Assembly (NCBI GenBank): GCA_036873135.1
Contig: JAPTYO010000004.1
Location: 41,325,105 to 41,389,104 of the forward strand
Source of the DNA: Clarkia xantiana subsp. parviflora
Taxonomy: Eukaryota > Streptophyta > Magnoliopsida > Myrtales > Onagraceae
Length of the DNA: 64,000 nucleotides
Direction of reading: 5' to 3'
Shown: in pieces, positions 1 through 9,911 of the stretch
How positions within the stretch are numbered: the first letter of the stretch is position 1
Layout: the number at the start of each line of letters is the position of its first letter
Notes under the pieces: model-generated
The model's database searches: none
What the model was told of the DNA's origin: nothing
The model's input: the letters and a program-made list of their open reading frames with translations, nothing else
Position numbers and translations under genes: made by a program

Positions 1-929
1 AACGGAGAAGTCATCTTTTGAAGATCTTCCTTTTTGTATCACATTGTGGCGATAGCCTCAAAGGTGATTACGTCGGTAGAGCTTCCTCCGTCGACAAGTA
101 TTCTTTTAACCTCGAGTTTATCTATTTGAGTTGTGATCACGAGGGCGTCTTCATGGAGCTATGTCGATCTTGACAAGTCTTTCGTGGAGAAGGTGACTGC
201 CATGGGCTCCAACGCCCTTGGTCTCTTGAGAGTACCTGGCGTGGAGATGTCTTGAGCCGCATAGCATCTCGAGCCATGCTCGACTCTCCTTCTACTGCAA
301 ATCCTCTTGACAGGACATTGATAACGTTGTCTGGGGGTGTTCTCCATATTATTCGCTTATGAGAGCAATGGCGATGGTGACATTGGATTTCTTCTTGCAT
401 AAATTCCAGTTCTCTCCTGGCGAGGAGGTAGTCTTCGGTGTCATGTCCCTCTTCTCGATGATATTCGCAATATGGGGCGGGGCGATGACCTCTCTCGGCT
501 AAATGAAGTCTTTCTAAACTTTGTTGGGTTTGTCAGAATTCCCTCGAAGAAGCTCCTCGTGTAGATGAGCTTTTTCCTCGACTCTATAGAGGTTCCTGCT
601 GGAGGAGGCGATTTGCTCGTGTTTGCTCTACTCTCACATAGAGAGTTGCTCTTTAGATCAGTTCTTCCCAACTTCCCACCGGCTCAGTGTATTGAGTGAT
701 GGCCAAGGATTGAGATTGTGGTCCCAAACCTCTGAAGAATGCACAGATAACTTCTCCTTCTGAGAGTTCGCCTCCGCTATACGATCCCTTGAATGGCCTA
801 AAGTAATTTTCCAAGGTTTCACTTAACCCTTGGAATATACCCTCTGCTCTCCGTGTTTGATTTTGCCTTACTCGACTCCTTGGTGGTTCCATGACTTCTT
901 AATCATTCTTTCCCACAGACGACGCCAAA
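1..929 (-). pseudogene. gag-protease of Ty3/gypsy element J (cut by window edge)
   Basis: Reading leftward from the LTR, the minus strand carries a gypsy gag in broken frames. About 892-653 holds a capsid-like stretch (LENYFRPFKG, then SEGEVICAFFRGL). About 510-430 holds a zinc-knuckle-like block beginning YCEYHREEGHDTEDY, in which one zinc ligand is replaced by Tyr. This is followed by a linker with INVLSRGFAVEG, typical of the gag/protease junction. At about 160-30 a retroviral-type aspartic protease is visible, with HEDALVITT and the active-site block ILVDGGSST; the catalytic Asp is present. At least one in-frame stop and several frameshifts break it. RT, RNase H and integrase would lie beyond position 1. 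Domain identities come from family knowledge; the breaks are seen directly. Confidence 0.8.
912..929 (-). other. Primer-binding site of element J
   Basis: Directly inside the LTR, the minus strand reads TTTGGCGTCGTCTGTGGG. This is the TTGGCGCCGTCTGTGGG-type primer-binding site common in plant gypsy elements. It fixes this LTR as the 5' LTR of a minus-strand element whose body extends to the left. Confidence 0.75.
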
Positions 930-1751
930 TGTTGGGATCAAAATGACGTGGCCTGAAGCTTCTGGTAATGGATTTCAAGATCTTGCATGTGGCTAGCTTT
1001 TTTAGGTGTCTATATCGACCTCAGGGGGACTTAGTTTCCTTTAGATGCTTGTATTAGGCGAGGACCTGAAAAGGGTGGGGATGGCCCCTGATTCCACTCC
1101 CAAGCTTAAGTCAGTAATGGAATTTTAGAGAATACATATAAAAGTATGTATATGTAAGTGTGTAAATAATGAAAGACTTCTCCTATTTATAGGAGGAAAG
1201 TACCAACTTTGATGGCGGTGAGCTTTATGCTCTGATTGGTTGCCTAGTGGCGGTGGCCACCTTCTCTGATTGGTGTAGAGGGACAGTGATGCTTCAGTAG
1301 GTGACAAGAAGGTAGCCACCTCCTTATTCCTTAGTGTTGAAGGTTTCTTTAATCAGGTGACAAGTAGGTTGCCACATCAGTTTTACCTTGAGGGAAAGGT
1401 TTCCTTGGATCAGAAAGTCGGCAAGCTGGTTGCCAGCTGGTACCTCTTCCTTAAGAGGGTCTTCTTAAGTCAAGAGGCGGCGAGCAGGTTGCCACCTGTC
1501 TTCTTCCTTAGGAGAGATGATTTTATGACAACCTCCGGTTGTCGACTCGATCATACTTTTTAGAAGGAGAGAGTTTAGCTTTGTCGCCCTTCTTTGACTT
1601 GTATCTGAAGAGTCGACCTTCTTTCATATTGGTGTCGACTATTTGTCTTCGTACTCCTAATTCAAATATGATTAGTCGTAGACTTGACTTTTGAGGGTTC
1701 CGACTTCAATGTTGTCAACTTTTATAAGATTGTCTTGAATCATATCCAACA
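930..1751 (-). repeat. 5' LTR of gypsy element J
   Basis: An 822-bp LTR with TG...CA ends (TGTTGGGATC at 930, CATATCCAACA at 1751 on the plus strand). It is homologous, in inverse orientation, to the LTR at 6983-7682: both share a TATAAATA box, the downstream GACTTAAGCTT block and the terminal GATCC(C)AACA. The U3 part (about 1340-1751) contains GGTTGCCACCT-like repeats also seen in the LTR fragments at 3830-4135 and 7683-8076. The outer flank GCGGT (1752-1756) would be the TSD; its partner lies outside the window. Confidence 0.85.
1184..1191 (-). promoter_or_regulatory. TATA box in LTR J
   Basis: The minus strand reads TATAAATA inside the LTR, at the place equivalent to the TATA box at 7434 in LTR K. 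It is the likely RNA polymerase II promoter of element J. Confidence 0.6.
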
Positions 1752-1756
1752 GCGGT

Positions 1757-3829
1757 GTTATTGACCGATCCATAGGTCAGGAATGAAATACTGCATTATG
1801 ACCGATTTGTGTCATATTTGATTAAAAAAGATCTACATACATATTGCTGACTGAATTTCCATGCTGGATTTGACTGTATTAACCGGGTATGTAATAAATG
1901 AAGATTAAAAACCAAAATATTTATTACCGCCAATCGGTCGGGATCTACGACCATAACTCATACTTATTTCTGACCAAAATCGTAATAAAATATTAACAAA
2001 ATTGTTAATACGAATTTCTTACCGAAATTAAACATCGGTATATTCAGTGTGAATATTTATCTGTTCTATTTATTATTAACGACTGACTGCATAGCAAAAT
2101 GAATGAATGTATGTACATCTCATCAATACAGTATAATTTACGTCCATTTGTCAACAACGCTGACTTCATGTGTCAGCAAGTATGGTGTACTTAAGATGTA
2201 CTCATCGTATATACTTGTTATTTCAATGTAGTCCTGTATCAAGCATTGAAATGTATGTTCCTTTTCGAACATGTTGAAGCGTATGCCGAATGGGTTGATC
2301 CATCTATTCGAAGAATACCATAAAATGGAAAACCATTGTTGGACTTATCTTGCAGCAACAATGTGTTGTATAAGCTAATAAACACACCCCATCGACTATA
2401 GTCTGATAACGTACAAGACGGGAATATAGTTTTTTGGCATATTGACGCAAAGTCGTTATAATTTCAACAAACTCTCATACGGTCCGGAAAAAAGATTACC
2501 TGCCCAAAATTTACAAACCCCTTTAAATATCCTAACTATAACACGGGAAGTCTTTATGGTTGGTTGTTGGAAACCATCCCACACAAAGCTGCATCCATAT
2601 TTGAACGGACTATTCCGTCTATCCGTTCACGGATTGCGGCCATGAAAACCGGAAGAATACGCTCCTCCATAGCTTGAACTGACGTTTCAACGATGTTACC
2701 GACCTGCTCAATGCTTATAGTTGGGTTTGTAAGTTTGGATCTGGAAGACCCATTGTGTGGCCCGATTCTGTAAAGCCATCCCTTTGACGGGCCTACTGTA
2801 CCTTTCTTCCAGGTTGCGACATCATAGGGTATTTGCGTAGCAGCTTCTTATGACCCAAACTTTTCAACCAGGGCTTCCTCGTACTGATCCTTCTTCAGCA
2901 CATTATGATTACACAGACGTTATTTGATTGACAATGTATTAAAGTAGGTTAGTAGTAAATTTACACAACAAGGGAAAATGTGTAATACCGCAACTTTCTT
3001 CGACCTTCAGTCAACATAGTCACCTATGTCATGGTGGGTTCCCATCCCATCTCCTCCACCTAAACACGGTAAAATTTATATAGTGTTGAAAAGTTTAAAT
3101 TACAAATGTGACATGAACATTCCAAACAGCAAACCATTGCAGCTCTGTGCTCGGGAATTGACCGAGAACCACAACAGTGCTTAGTTACCGATCCCTCTTT
3201 CAGACTGGTCCTATTCCGACTAGCCATCACTGAGAATTCCTGCCAGTCTTCTTTTATTCAGAGACCAACAAGGGCCTTCCTTAAGGTGTCCATCCAGCCA
3301 GGGTTGGCATTGATACTCTCACCAATAGAATCGGTGTTACATACCTTCTTTGCTTCCTCGCGAGCATCAAATAGCATTTGCTTGTACCTTTTTGCAGCTT
3401 CCTTTTCAAAATAGATATGAGTCACAGTTCCCTAACTTTCGGAACGTTAAACTTAGTATGTTAACAGGATGAAGATGTGTCAACATAGAATTTGTGTACA
3501 ATGTATGGTAGGTTTGATTGTAATAAAATGCGAACACCAACTGAAAGACAGTTATGCTTGGACATGACGAAACGTTGATGTTCAAACATGAAATAGAAAC
3601 GACAGGCAGATATGCTTGGAGATCAGCAAACATGTTTGTAAGACTTGACATATTATATTTAGGGAGATTGAAATGTTCTATGAGTAGGCAGGCCTAGATC
3701 AGCACACTGGTCCATCAACCTATAAGACGTAATTGGTACTAACGGGTTACTTATCAAAATTAGCATACCATGAATGAATCGTAGTAACCGGCCTTCGTAT
3801 CCTGAGTGAATTTCCTCCATGTTTTGACC
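1757..3829 (-). mobile_element. Remnant of a CACTA (En/Spm-like) DNA transposon
   Basis: The segment between LTR J and the LTR fragment at 3830 carries a decayed CACTA-type coding region on the minus strand (see the pseudogene at 2640-3829). The part at 1757-2440 is rich in scattered ACCGAT/CGGT motifs, like the subterminal repeats of such elements. I could not find intact CACTA termini or a 3-bp TSD. J may be inserted in this element, because the J LTR ends cleanly at 1751. Confidence 0.55.
2640..3829 (-). pseudogene. Decayed plant transposase (Transposase_24 / Ptta En-Spm type)
   Basis: On the minus strand, scattered exon-like pieces match the second protein of plant CACTA elements. At 3829-3770 there is LVKTWRKFTQDTKAGYYDSF. 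At 3415-3130 there are KRYKQMLFDAREEAKK, then WQEFSVMASRNRTSLKEG, then HCCGSRSIPEHRAAM; the spacing of Asn-Arg, His and Gly-Ser is typical of the family. At 2900-2640 there are QYEEALVEKFGS, ATQIPYDVATWKKGT, GWLYRIGPHNGSSRSK and an alpha-helical tail MEERILPVFMAAIRERID. In-frame stops and probable introns interrupt it. It would bind element ends for transposition in the nucleus; here it cannot be functional. The family call rests on the motif pattern, not on a search. Confidence 0.6.
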
Positions 3830-4135
3830 AGTTCGAGGGGTGGCGGCAAGTAGGTCGTCACCTGAGCTTCATTCCTTAAGAGAAGGGTTTTCATGATATG
3901 GTTTGGTTGTCGACTCGACCCATGCCTAAAGGGAGGAGTCTTTACCGAGGCTTGTCACCATCCTTCCAATGTCATCCATGTTGTCGACATCCTCAGAAAC
4001 CGAGTATCGACTATTTGTCTTTATTTCTTTATTCTGGACATAAGTAGTCTTCGACTCATATTTTGGATTCTCGATTTGAATGGTCCCGGCTATTAATTTT
4101 TCCGATCTTATATCATCTTGAATCGTAACCCAACA
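3830..4135 (-). repeat. Truncated LTR (U3 part) of the J/K gypsy family
   Basis: About 306 bp match the U3 portion of LTR J (around 1475-1751), ending in CGTAACCCAACA, the inverse of the LTR start TGTTAGGTTA. The right end is precise and abuts coding sequence of element K at CATAC (4136-4140). The left end is broken. It looks like the 5' end of a minus-strand copy inserted in the RNase H region of K, with the rest lost or outside the window. Confidence 0.75.
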
Positions 4136-4136
4136 C

Positions 4137-5792
4137 ATACGGCTCATCTTCAGCTCAAGGATGTGGAGCAGGTCTAGTGTTGACGCCACATGATGGAGAA
4201 CCTCTTCGATATGCGTTAGTACTAACCTTCCGCTCCACCAACAATGAAGCTGAGTATGAAGCTTTGTTGACAGGCCTCTAAATAGCAAAATGTATGGGAA
4301 CTACCAATTTATGAATTCGATGTGATTCCGAGTTAATCGTTAAACAAACGAGAGGAACATACATCTCCAAGGTAGAAAACATGAAAATGTATGTGGAAGA
4401 AGTTAAACAACTCGTTCAAGATATGCTTCACTTTCAAATAGAGGTCATTCCTCGAAAAAATAATCAAGAGGCTGATGCTCTTAGCAAATTCGCCTTGGGA
4501 GGAGTCACTCCGACTCCCGTGCATTTAAATGAACGTTCTCTCTACTCTACCAACGAAACAGGGGCAGATATCCTCAACATCCAAGGTCCCGCCTCATGGA
4601 TAACTCATATCCAGACATATCTAGAAGGTGGGGGTCTTCCATAGGATTCATTAGAGGCGACTAAAATTCAAAGACTGGCAGGATCATTTATAATCCTTGA
4701 TGGATATCTCTATAAATGAGGATTCTCGACGCCTTATCTTCGTTGTATAGATTCCCCTTAAACAGAAAATATTATGGAAGATCTACACAAAGGAGATGTC
4801 GGATTTCACGAAGGGGCCAGAATTCTAGTTCAGAAGACCATACAACAAGGATTCTACTAGCCTACAATGTGCAAGGAGGCGATGACACTTGTACAAGCCT
4901 GTCCCGCCTGCCAAGCTTACGCTCCAAAGTTAACAAGGCCACCAAAAGAACTCATGCCGATGATGAGTGCCTGGTCGTTTGCACAATGGAGAATCAACCT
5001 TATAGGACCTCTACCCAAGTCAACAGATCAACAAACATATATCGTGGTCGTCCTTGACTATTTTTAAAATGGATTGAAGAAAGAGCCTTAGCATCAACAA
5101 CTACGTTCAAATGATTAAATTAATCCGCGAACAGATGATATGCTGATATGGGGTTCCGAAAATCTTCATAAGGGATAATGGCCCTCAATTCTCTAGTGAT
5201 GAACTCGCCGACTTTTGTGATGATATGCTTATTAAGCATCGCTTTGGTTCCGTCCATCATGCACAAAATAATGGACAAGTGGAGGTAGCCAATAAAACGA
5301 TCCTTGATGGATTGAAGAAAAATTAGATCAAGTGCTTTGGGCTCTCAGAACATCTCCCATAAGGGCCACAGGCGAAACCCCCTTTAGCATGGTCTATGGG
5401 TCGGAAGCTGTGTCGCTTATAGAAGTGGCGAATATCTCTCAAAGAATTGCCACTTGTTAAGACGACCAAACTGAGGAACAAAGAAAGATCGACCTAGATC
5501 TCGTCGATGAAAGAGATGGGCTTCGGAAGAAACTCAAGGGAGAATGAAGCTCACTACTACTAGATACTTCAATCGAAAAGTAGAGCGACGACAATTATTT
5601 CTGGGTAAGAAGGTGCTGCAAAGAAACGAGTTTGTGTCAGCAGACCAAAGAGGGAAGATGATGCATAAAAGGGAAGGACCTTATACCGTTATCAATATAC
5701 CATGTACCAACGCCTACAAATTAGAAGATCCTCATGGGCAACGCCTTAACAAGACTTTTAATGCCGAGCACCTGAAGAAATTCTACGTCTGA
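4137..5792 (+). pseudogene. Pol of gypsy element K: RNase H and integrase remnant
   Basis: At 4141-4290 the RNase H start reads GSSSAQGCGAGLVLTP and TNNEAEYEALLTGL. At 4381-4640 the RNase H tail reads VEVIPRKNNQEADALSKFAL-like sequence. At about 4880-4930 is the second half of the integrase zinc finger (CPACQAYAP). At 4960-5070 the integrase core begins: WRINLIGPLP, where the usual first catalytic Asp is Asn, then VVVLDYF and a stop. The second catalytic block IRDNGPQFSS lies near 5160-5200 and the third near 5270 (NNGQVEVANK). The C-terminal domain GPYTVI...AEHLKKFYV ends at 5792. Stops and frameshifts are numerous. Reverse transcriptase, protease and gag are missing because the left part is replaced by the LTR fragment at 3830-4135. 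Confidence 0.85.
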
Positions 5793-5864
5793 AATCCTTT
5801 TATTTATTAACATTTTCAATGAAGTGATAAATAAAGATGTGGTTTCTCTCCTTTGTTTATATCG

Positions 5865-6850
5865 CAGCACTCCTCGACTCCCTATAGTCGGCGACGATCA
5901 AGGAGTTCAGTCATAATAAAGATTTCTCGACTTTCGATAGTCGCCATCTACAAAGAAGTTTAGTCATAATACTGACTCTTCGACTCCCTATAATCAGCGA
6001 CGAACAAGGAGTTCAGTCATAATACTGACTCCTCGACTCCCTATAGTCGACGACAACCAAGGAGTTCAGTCATAATAGTGACTATTCTACTTCTGATAGT
6101 CGTCATCTACAAAAGAGTTCAGTCATAATACTGACTCCTCGACTCCATATAGTCAGCGACGACCAAGGAGTTGAGTCATAATACTGACTCCTCAATTTCC
6201 GATAGTCGCCATCTACAAAGGAGTTCAATCATAAGATTGACTCCTCGACTCCCTATAATTGGCGACGACCAAGGAGTTCAGTCATAATACTGACTCCTCA
6301 ACTCCCTATAGTCAACGATAACCAAGGAGTTCAGTCATAATACTGACTTCTGGACTTCTAATAGTCACCATCTACAAAGGTGTTCAGTCATAATATTGAC
6401 TACTCGACTCCCTATAGTCGGTGACGACCAAGGAGTTCAGTCATAATACTGACTTCTCAATTCCCTATAGTTGACGACGACCAAGGAGTTTAGTCATAAT
6501 ACTGACTCCTCGACTTCAGATAGTCGTCATCTACAAAGGAGTTAAGTCATAATATTGACTACTCGAGTCCCTATAGTCGGCGACGACCTAAGAGTTCAGT
6601 CATAATATTGACTCCTCGAATCCCTATAATCGACGACGATCGAGGAGTTCAGTCATAATACTGACTCCTCGACTTCCAATAGTCGCCATCTAAAAATGAT
6701 TTCATTCATAATACTGAGTCCTCGACTCCCTATAGTCGGCGACAACCAATGAGTTCAGTCATAGTACTGATTCCTCGACTCCCTATAGTCGACGAAGACC
6801 AAGGAGTTTAGTCATACTACTAACTCCTCGACTTCCTGAAGTCGCTCTCT
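5865..6850 (+). repeat. About 60-bp tandem repeat array in element K
   Basis: Some 16 units of about 60 bp lie between pol and the polypurine tract. Two unit types alternate irregularly: one with CTCCCTATAGTCGGCGACGA and one with CGATAGTCGCCATCTAC. Both end in AAGGAGTTCAGTCATAATAC. Each unit holds two small dyads, CGACT...AGTCG and CAGTCATAATACTG. No open frame spans the array. Confidence 0.9.
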
Positions 6851-6969
6851 ATAGAACGAATAAATGAACGAAATTGACTTCCTGCCATAAGAGTTAACTT
6901 GACACCTAGTCCTTTAGAGATACTTTACACAATCTACTTTCCTTATCAAGATAAGGCCAACGACTTGTG

Positions 6970-7682
6970 TCTTGGGGGAAAGTGTTAGGTTATAATTCAA
7001 GATGATATGAAGTCGGCAAATTACTAGTCGGGACCATAAAAGTCAAGACTCCAAAATAGAAGTCGACGACTATCTATGTCCAAAATGAGAAGACTAAAAT
7101 AGATGGTTGACATTCCCTTTTAAGGTCGACGACAATAAAAATGACACTAAAAAAGAAGGTGATGGCTCTTGACAAAAAACCTGCCTTTTAGGATACAAGG
7201 CGAGTCAACGACCGAACCATTTTCCTCTGAAGGAATAAAATCCAGGCGACGACCTACTCGCCACCATCCTCCCTAAAGAAACCTTCATCTCTAAGAAAAG
7301 ATGACGTGGCAACCTACTTGTCACCTGCTGGTTCATCACCGTCTCCCTAAGCCAATCAGAAAAGGCGGCCGCCGCCATTGAACGACCAATTAGGACGAAG
7401 TCTCCGCCATCTAAAGTCGATAAAATCTTCCCCTATAAATAACCTTGAGTATTTTCATTATTTACATACACTTTAAATTATATTCTCATAGTCATTAATG
7501 ACTTAAGCTTCAGAGTGGAATCAGGAGAAAATCCCCACCCCATTTTCAGGTTGACGCCGCCAAAACTCCACAAAAGAAATTGAATACCTTGTGAGGTCAA
7601 AATAGATACATAAGAGAGTGACACAAGACGATATCCTGAAATCCATCCCCGAAATCTAGAACCAAGAAACCTTGATCCAACA
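6970..7682 (+). repeat. Polypurine tract and 3' LTR of gypsy element K
   Basis: The polypurine tract TCTTGGGGGAAAG (6970-6982) is followed by a 700-bp LTR from TGTTAGGTTA (6983) to CTTGATCCAACA (7682). A TATA box, TATAAAT, lies at 7434-7440. The region downstream matches LTR J in inverse orientation. After 7682 the sequence switches at once to an inverted LTR fragment. Confidence 0.85.
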
Positions 7683-8076
7683 GTCCCCACCTCGTTTTTC
7701 CTTAGGAGGAAAGTTTTCCAAAGCAGTTGACAAGCAGGTAGCCACCTCATCATTCCTTAGGGGGGAGGTTTTCCCAAGTAGGTGAAAAGAAGGTCACCAC
7801 CTCATCATTCCCTAGGGGGAAGGCTCTCCCAAAGCCTTTAATTCGTCGCCTTTCTGCTTTCTTTAGGAGAGGGTTTTTTGACAAGCAATGATCTTCCTTC
7901 TAGAATGTCGTTTTAGTTGACGCCAATCTGTAAAGGAAGAGGCGTCGACCTTTCACCTTTTTTTTTTTCCCTTATTTGGATCCAAATGGTCGTCGAATTT
8001 TGTTTCGGGGTCCCGACTTTAACGTTCCCGCCTCATTCGATGTCACCTTCAGGTTAACTCGAATCGTAACCCCACA
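7683..8076 (-). repeat. Inverted LTR fragment of the J/K family next to LTR K
   Basis: It contains U3 repeats (TTGACAAGCAGGTAGCCACC and relatives, spaced by CCTTAGG) and ends with CGAATCGTAACCCCACA, the inverse of an LTR start. It begins at exactly the base after the LTR K end, so K probably inserted into an older, opposite copy of its own family. Confidence 0.75.
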
Positions 8077-8299
8077 TATAGCATTTGGGTATTCAAATCT
8101 ATTAGGTTGATTTACCGCTTTGAATTTTGTCTGGTCCAACATTCTGAATAGATAGAAAAATCAGTTGATCAACAGTCCAAGGCTGTGAAAATGGATGGAG
8201 CAAAGAAAAGAACAACTTGTTTAATTAATTTGGTATTTTCTCCCGGACTCCTCCTGTACTACTCGTCTTCCAGTTCATCCTACAGTCTCCTCTTCGTTG
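8077..8299. other. Short unassigned stretch
   Basis: AT-rich sequence between the LTR fragment and the first recognisable LINE coding sequence. I see no gene, LTR edge or repeat here. It may be LINE sequence too decayed to read. Confidence 0.4.
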
Positions 8300-9586
8300 A
8301 GACCAGCTGGCCTTGCGACAATTTCTTCCCAATGTGGTAGTTTCTTCCATTTTGGATATAAGACTCCTGTTTTCACCTTCGGGCCTTTTCTTATGGAATC
8401 ATCACATCATGGGTCATTATACTGTAAAGACTGGGTACAAGATGATCCACTATGTGGATCAACACCGAAAACAGGGTTTTTCCTCTACCTCCTCCCCTAG
8501 TGCTAATCCTTCCTTTTGGTCGACACTATGGAAACTGAATCGTCTCCCATAAGTTAAGATATTCCTCTGGAAATGTTGTAACTCCGGGCTTTCTTTACGT
8601 CGTCTCTCTCACGGCGAGTTACTTCAATTGACCCAGCTTACTCCATTTGTCTCGCTCAACCAGAGACATGGACCATTTGATGTGGTCTTGCCCTTTCGCT
8701 TCGAGAATCTAGTTTGCCTCGGCACTAGGCATACAACCAGAACTTACACCATACACCACGATCATGGCCTGGCTGCAGGCTGATACTTCTAGTGCCCCGC
8801 TCACTTGTTAGATTCTGCATCCTTACTCATCATGAAGTGCTTTATTATGTGGAGTATCTAGTTGGAAAGAAACTACAATGTGTTTAATGCAACAGTGCCC
8901 TCGCTAGAAGTCGTTTTCATGAATTATTTGCGTGTTTCTTTTGACAATGATGTTTTTATTGTTGTGAACACAGGACCACCTCGCACCACTACTCGCAGAC
9001 CATTAGTAACCTCACTTTCTGACGTTCTATCAGTGGGGGATTCCTTCGTTTTGCTGGATGAGGCCGTCAGGAAATCAGTTGATCGTGTTTTTGGAGGTGC
9101 TTTATGGGTACATATCCATCTTCTCTTTTGGCGGCTTCAGTTAGTTCTTTTTCAGGCGTTGACCCACTTTTGGCAGAGGCTCTAGCTTGCAGAATGAGTA
9201 TTCTCATGGCGACATCGTATTCCAGCGGCATCGGTTCCTTGGTGGTGGTTACGAATTCACTCGTGTTATTTTAACTTTTAGTTACAATGCTTTACCTCTT
9301 TTTGGGATTTTAGATGATATTAGACATTTACTGCTTTCTTTACTGAATGTTACTTTTCGTTATGTCCATAGAAATATTGTAAAGGCATGCACCGCATCGG
9401 TTTGTTCAAACAGCTGCCTCGACCAACACGACGGGACTTGGGATGATCGTACAACTCTGGCTAGAATCGGCCATTTTCCTTAGTAGTTTGTTTGTTTGGT
9501 GTTTGTATTTCGTTGTTGCTTGTTTGTACTTGGATGGTTGAAGTTAATTGAACGGAATTTCTCATTACAAAAAAAAAAAAAAAAAA
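8300..9586 (+). mobile_element. 5'-truncated L1-type LINE remnant with poly(A) tail
   Basis: The coding remnant shows the C-terminal half of a plant LINE ORF2. At 8400-8470 there is a zf-RVT type block (HYTVKTGYKMIHYV). At 8510-8600 follows WSTLWKLNRLP then VKIFLWKCC, split by a stop. At 8840-8900 is MWSIWLERNYNVFN, which precedes the plant LINE RNase H domain. At 9300-9400 the RNase H tail reads GILDDIRHLLLSLLN and FRYVHRNIVKACT. After a 3' UTR the element ends in 19 A residues (9568-9586). Endonuclease and the RT core are missing, as expected after 5' truncation. Multiple stops show it is dead. Confidence 0.75.
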
Positions 9587-9859
9587 CTAGGATTCTCCTC
9601 CTGTATATATATATAGATCTCCTCTAACTTAATCATATGTACAGAGAGGCAACTATACACACATATAACAAACCCAACTGCATGCATGCAAAAAAAACAA
9701 GTAGCTAGCTAGTGTACATTATTAACTAGACTAGAAGAAGCAAAATCACTTATAATCATCATGTCACAGACTATACAAAATTTAGTTACTAATCAGCTCT
9801 GCGATCCTAACCGCGTTACACTGTGTCGTGATCGAGATTCTTCTTCACGGTTACGGCTG

Positions 9860-9865
9860 TTTATT
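9860..9865 (-). terminator. Candidate polyadenylation signal of the CDF gene
   Basis: The minus strand reads AATAAA about 50 bases past the stop codon of the CDF-like gene. It is the nearest canonical signal. Use is inferred. Confidence 0.4.
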
Positions 9866-9911
9866 CGCAGGCAGCATCATTTAATCTAATTCATATATTA
9901 TCCTTTCTTAG

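Noticed and set aside
8248..9605. CTCCTCCTGTA at 8248-8258 and 9595-9605 as a LINE target-site duplication
   Set aside because: The right copy is separated from the poly(A) tail by eight bases and the word is of low complexity; chance is likely.
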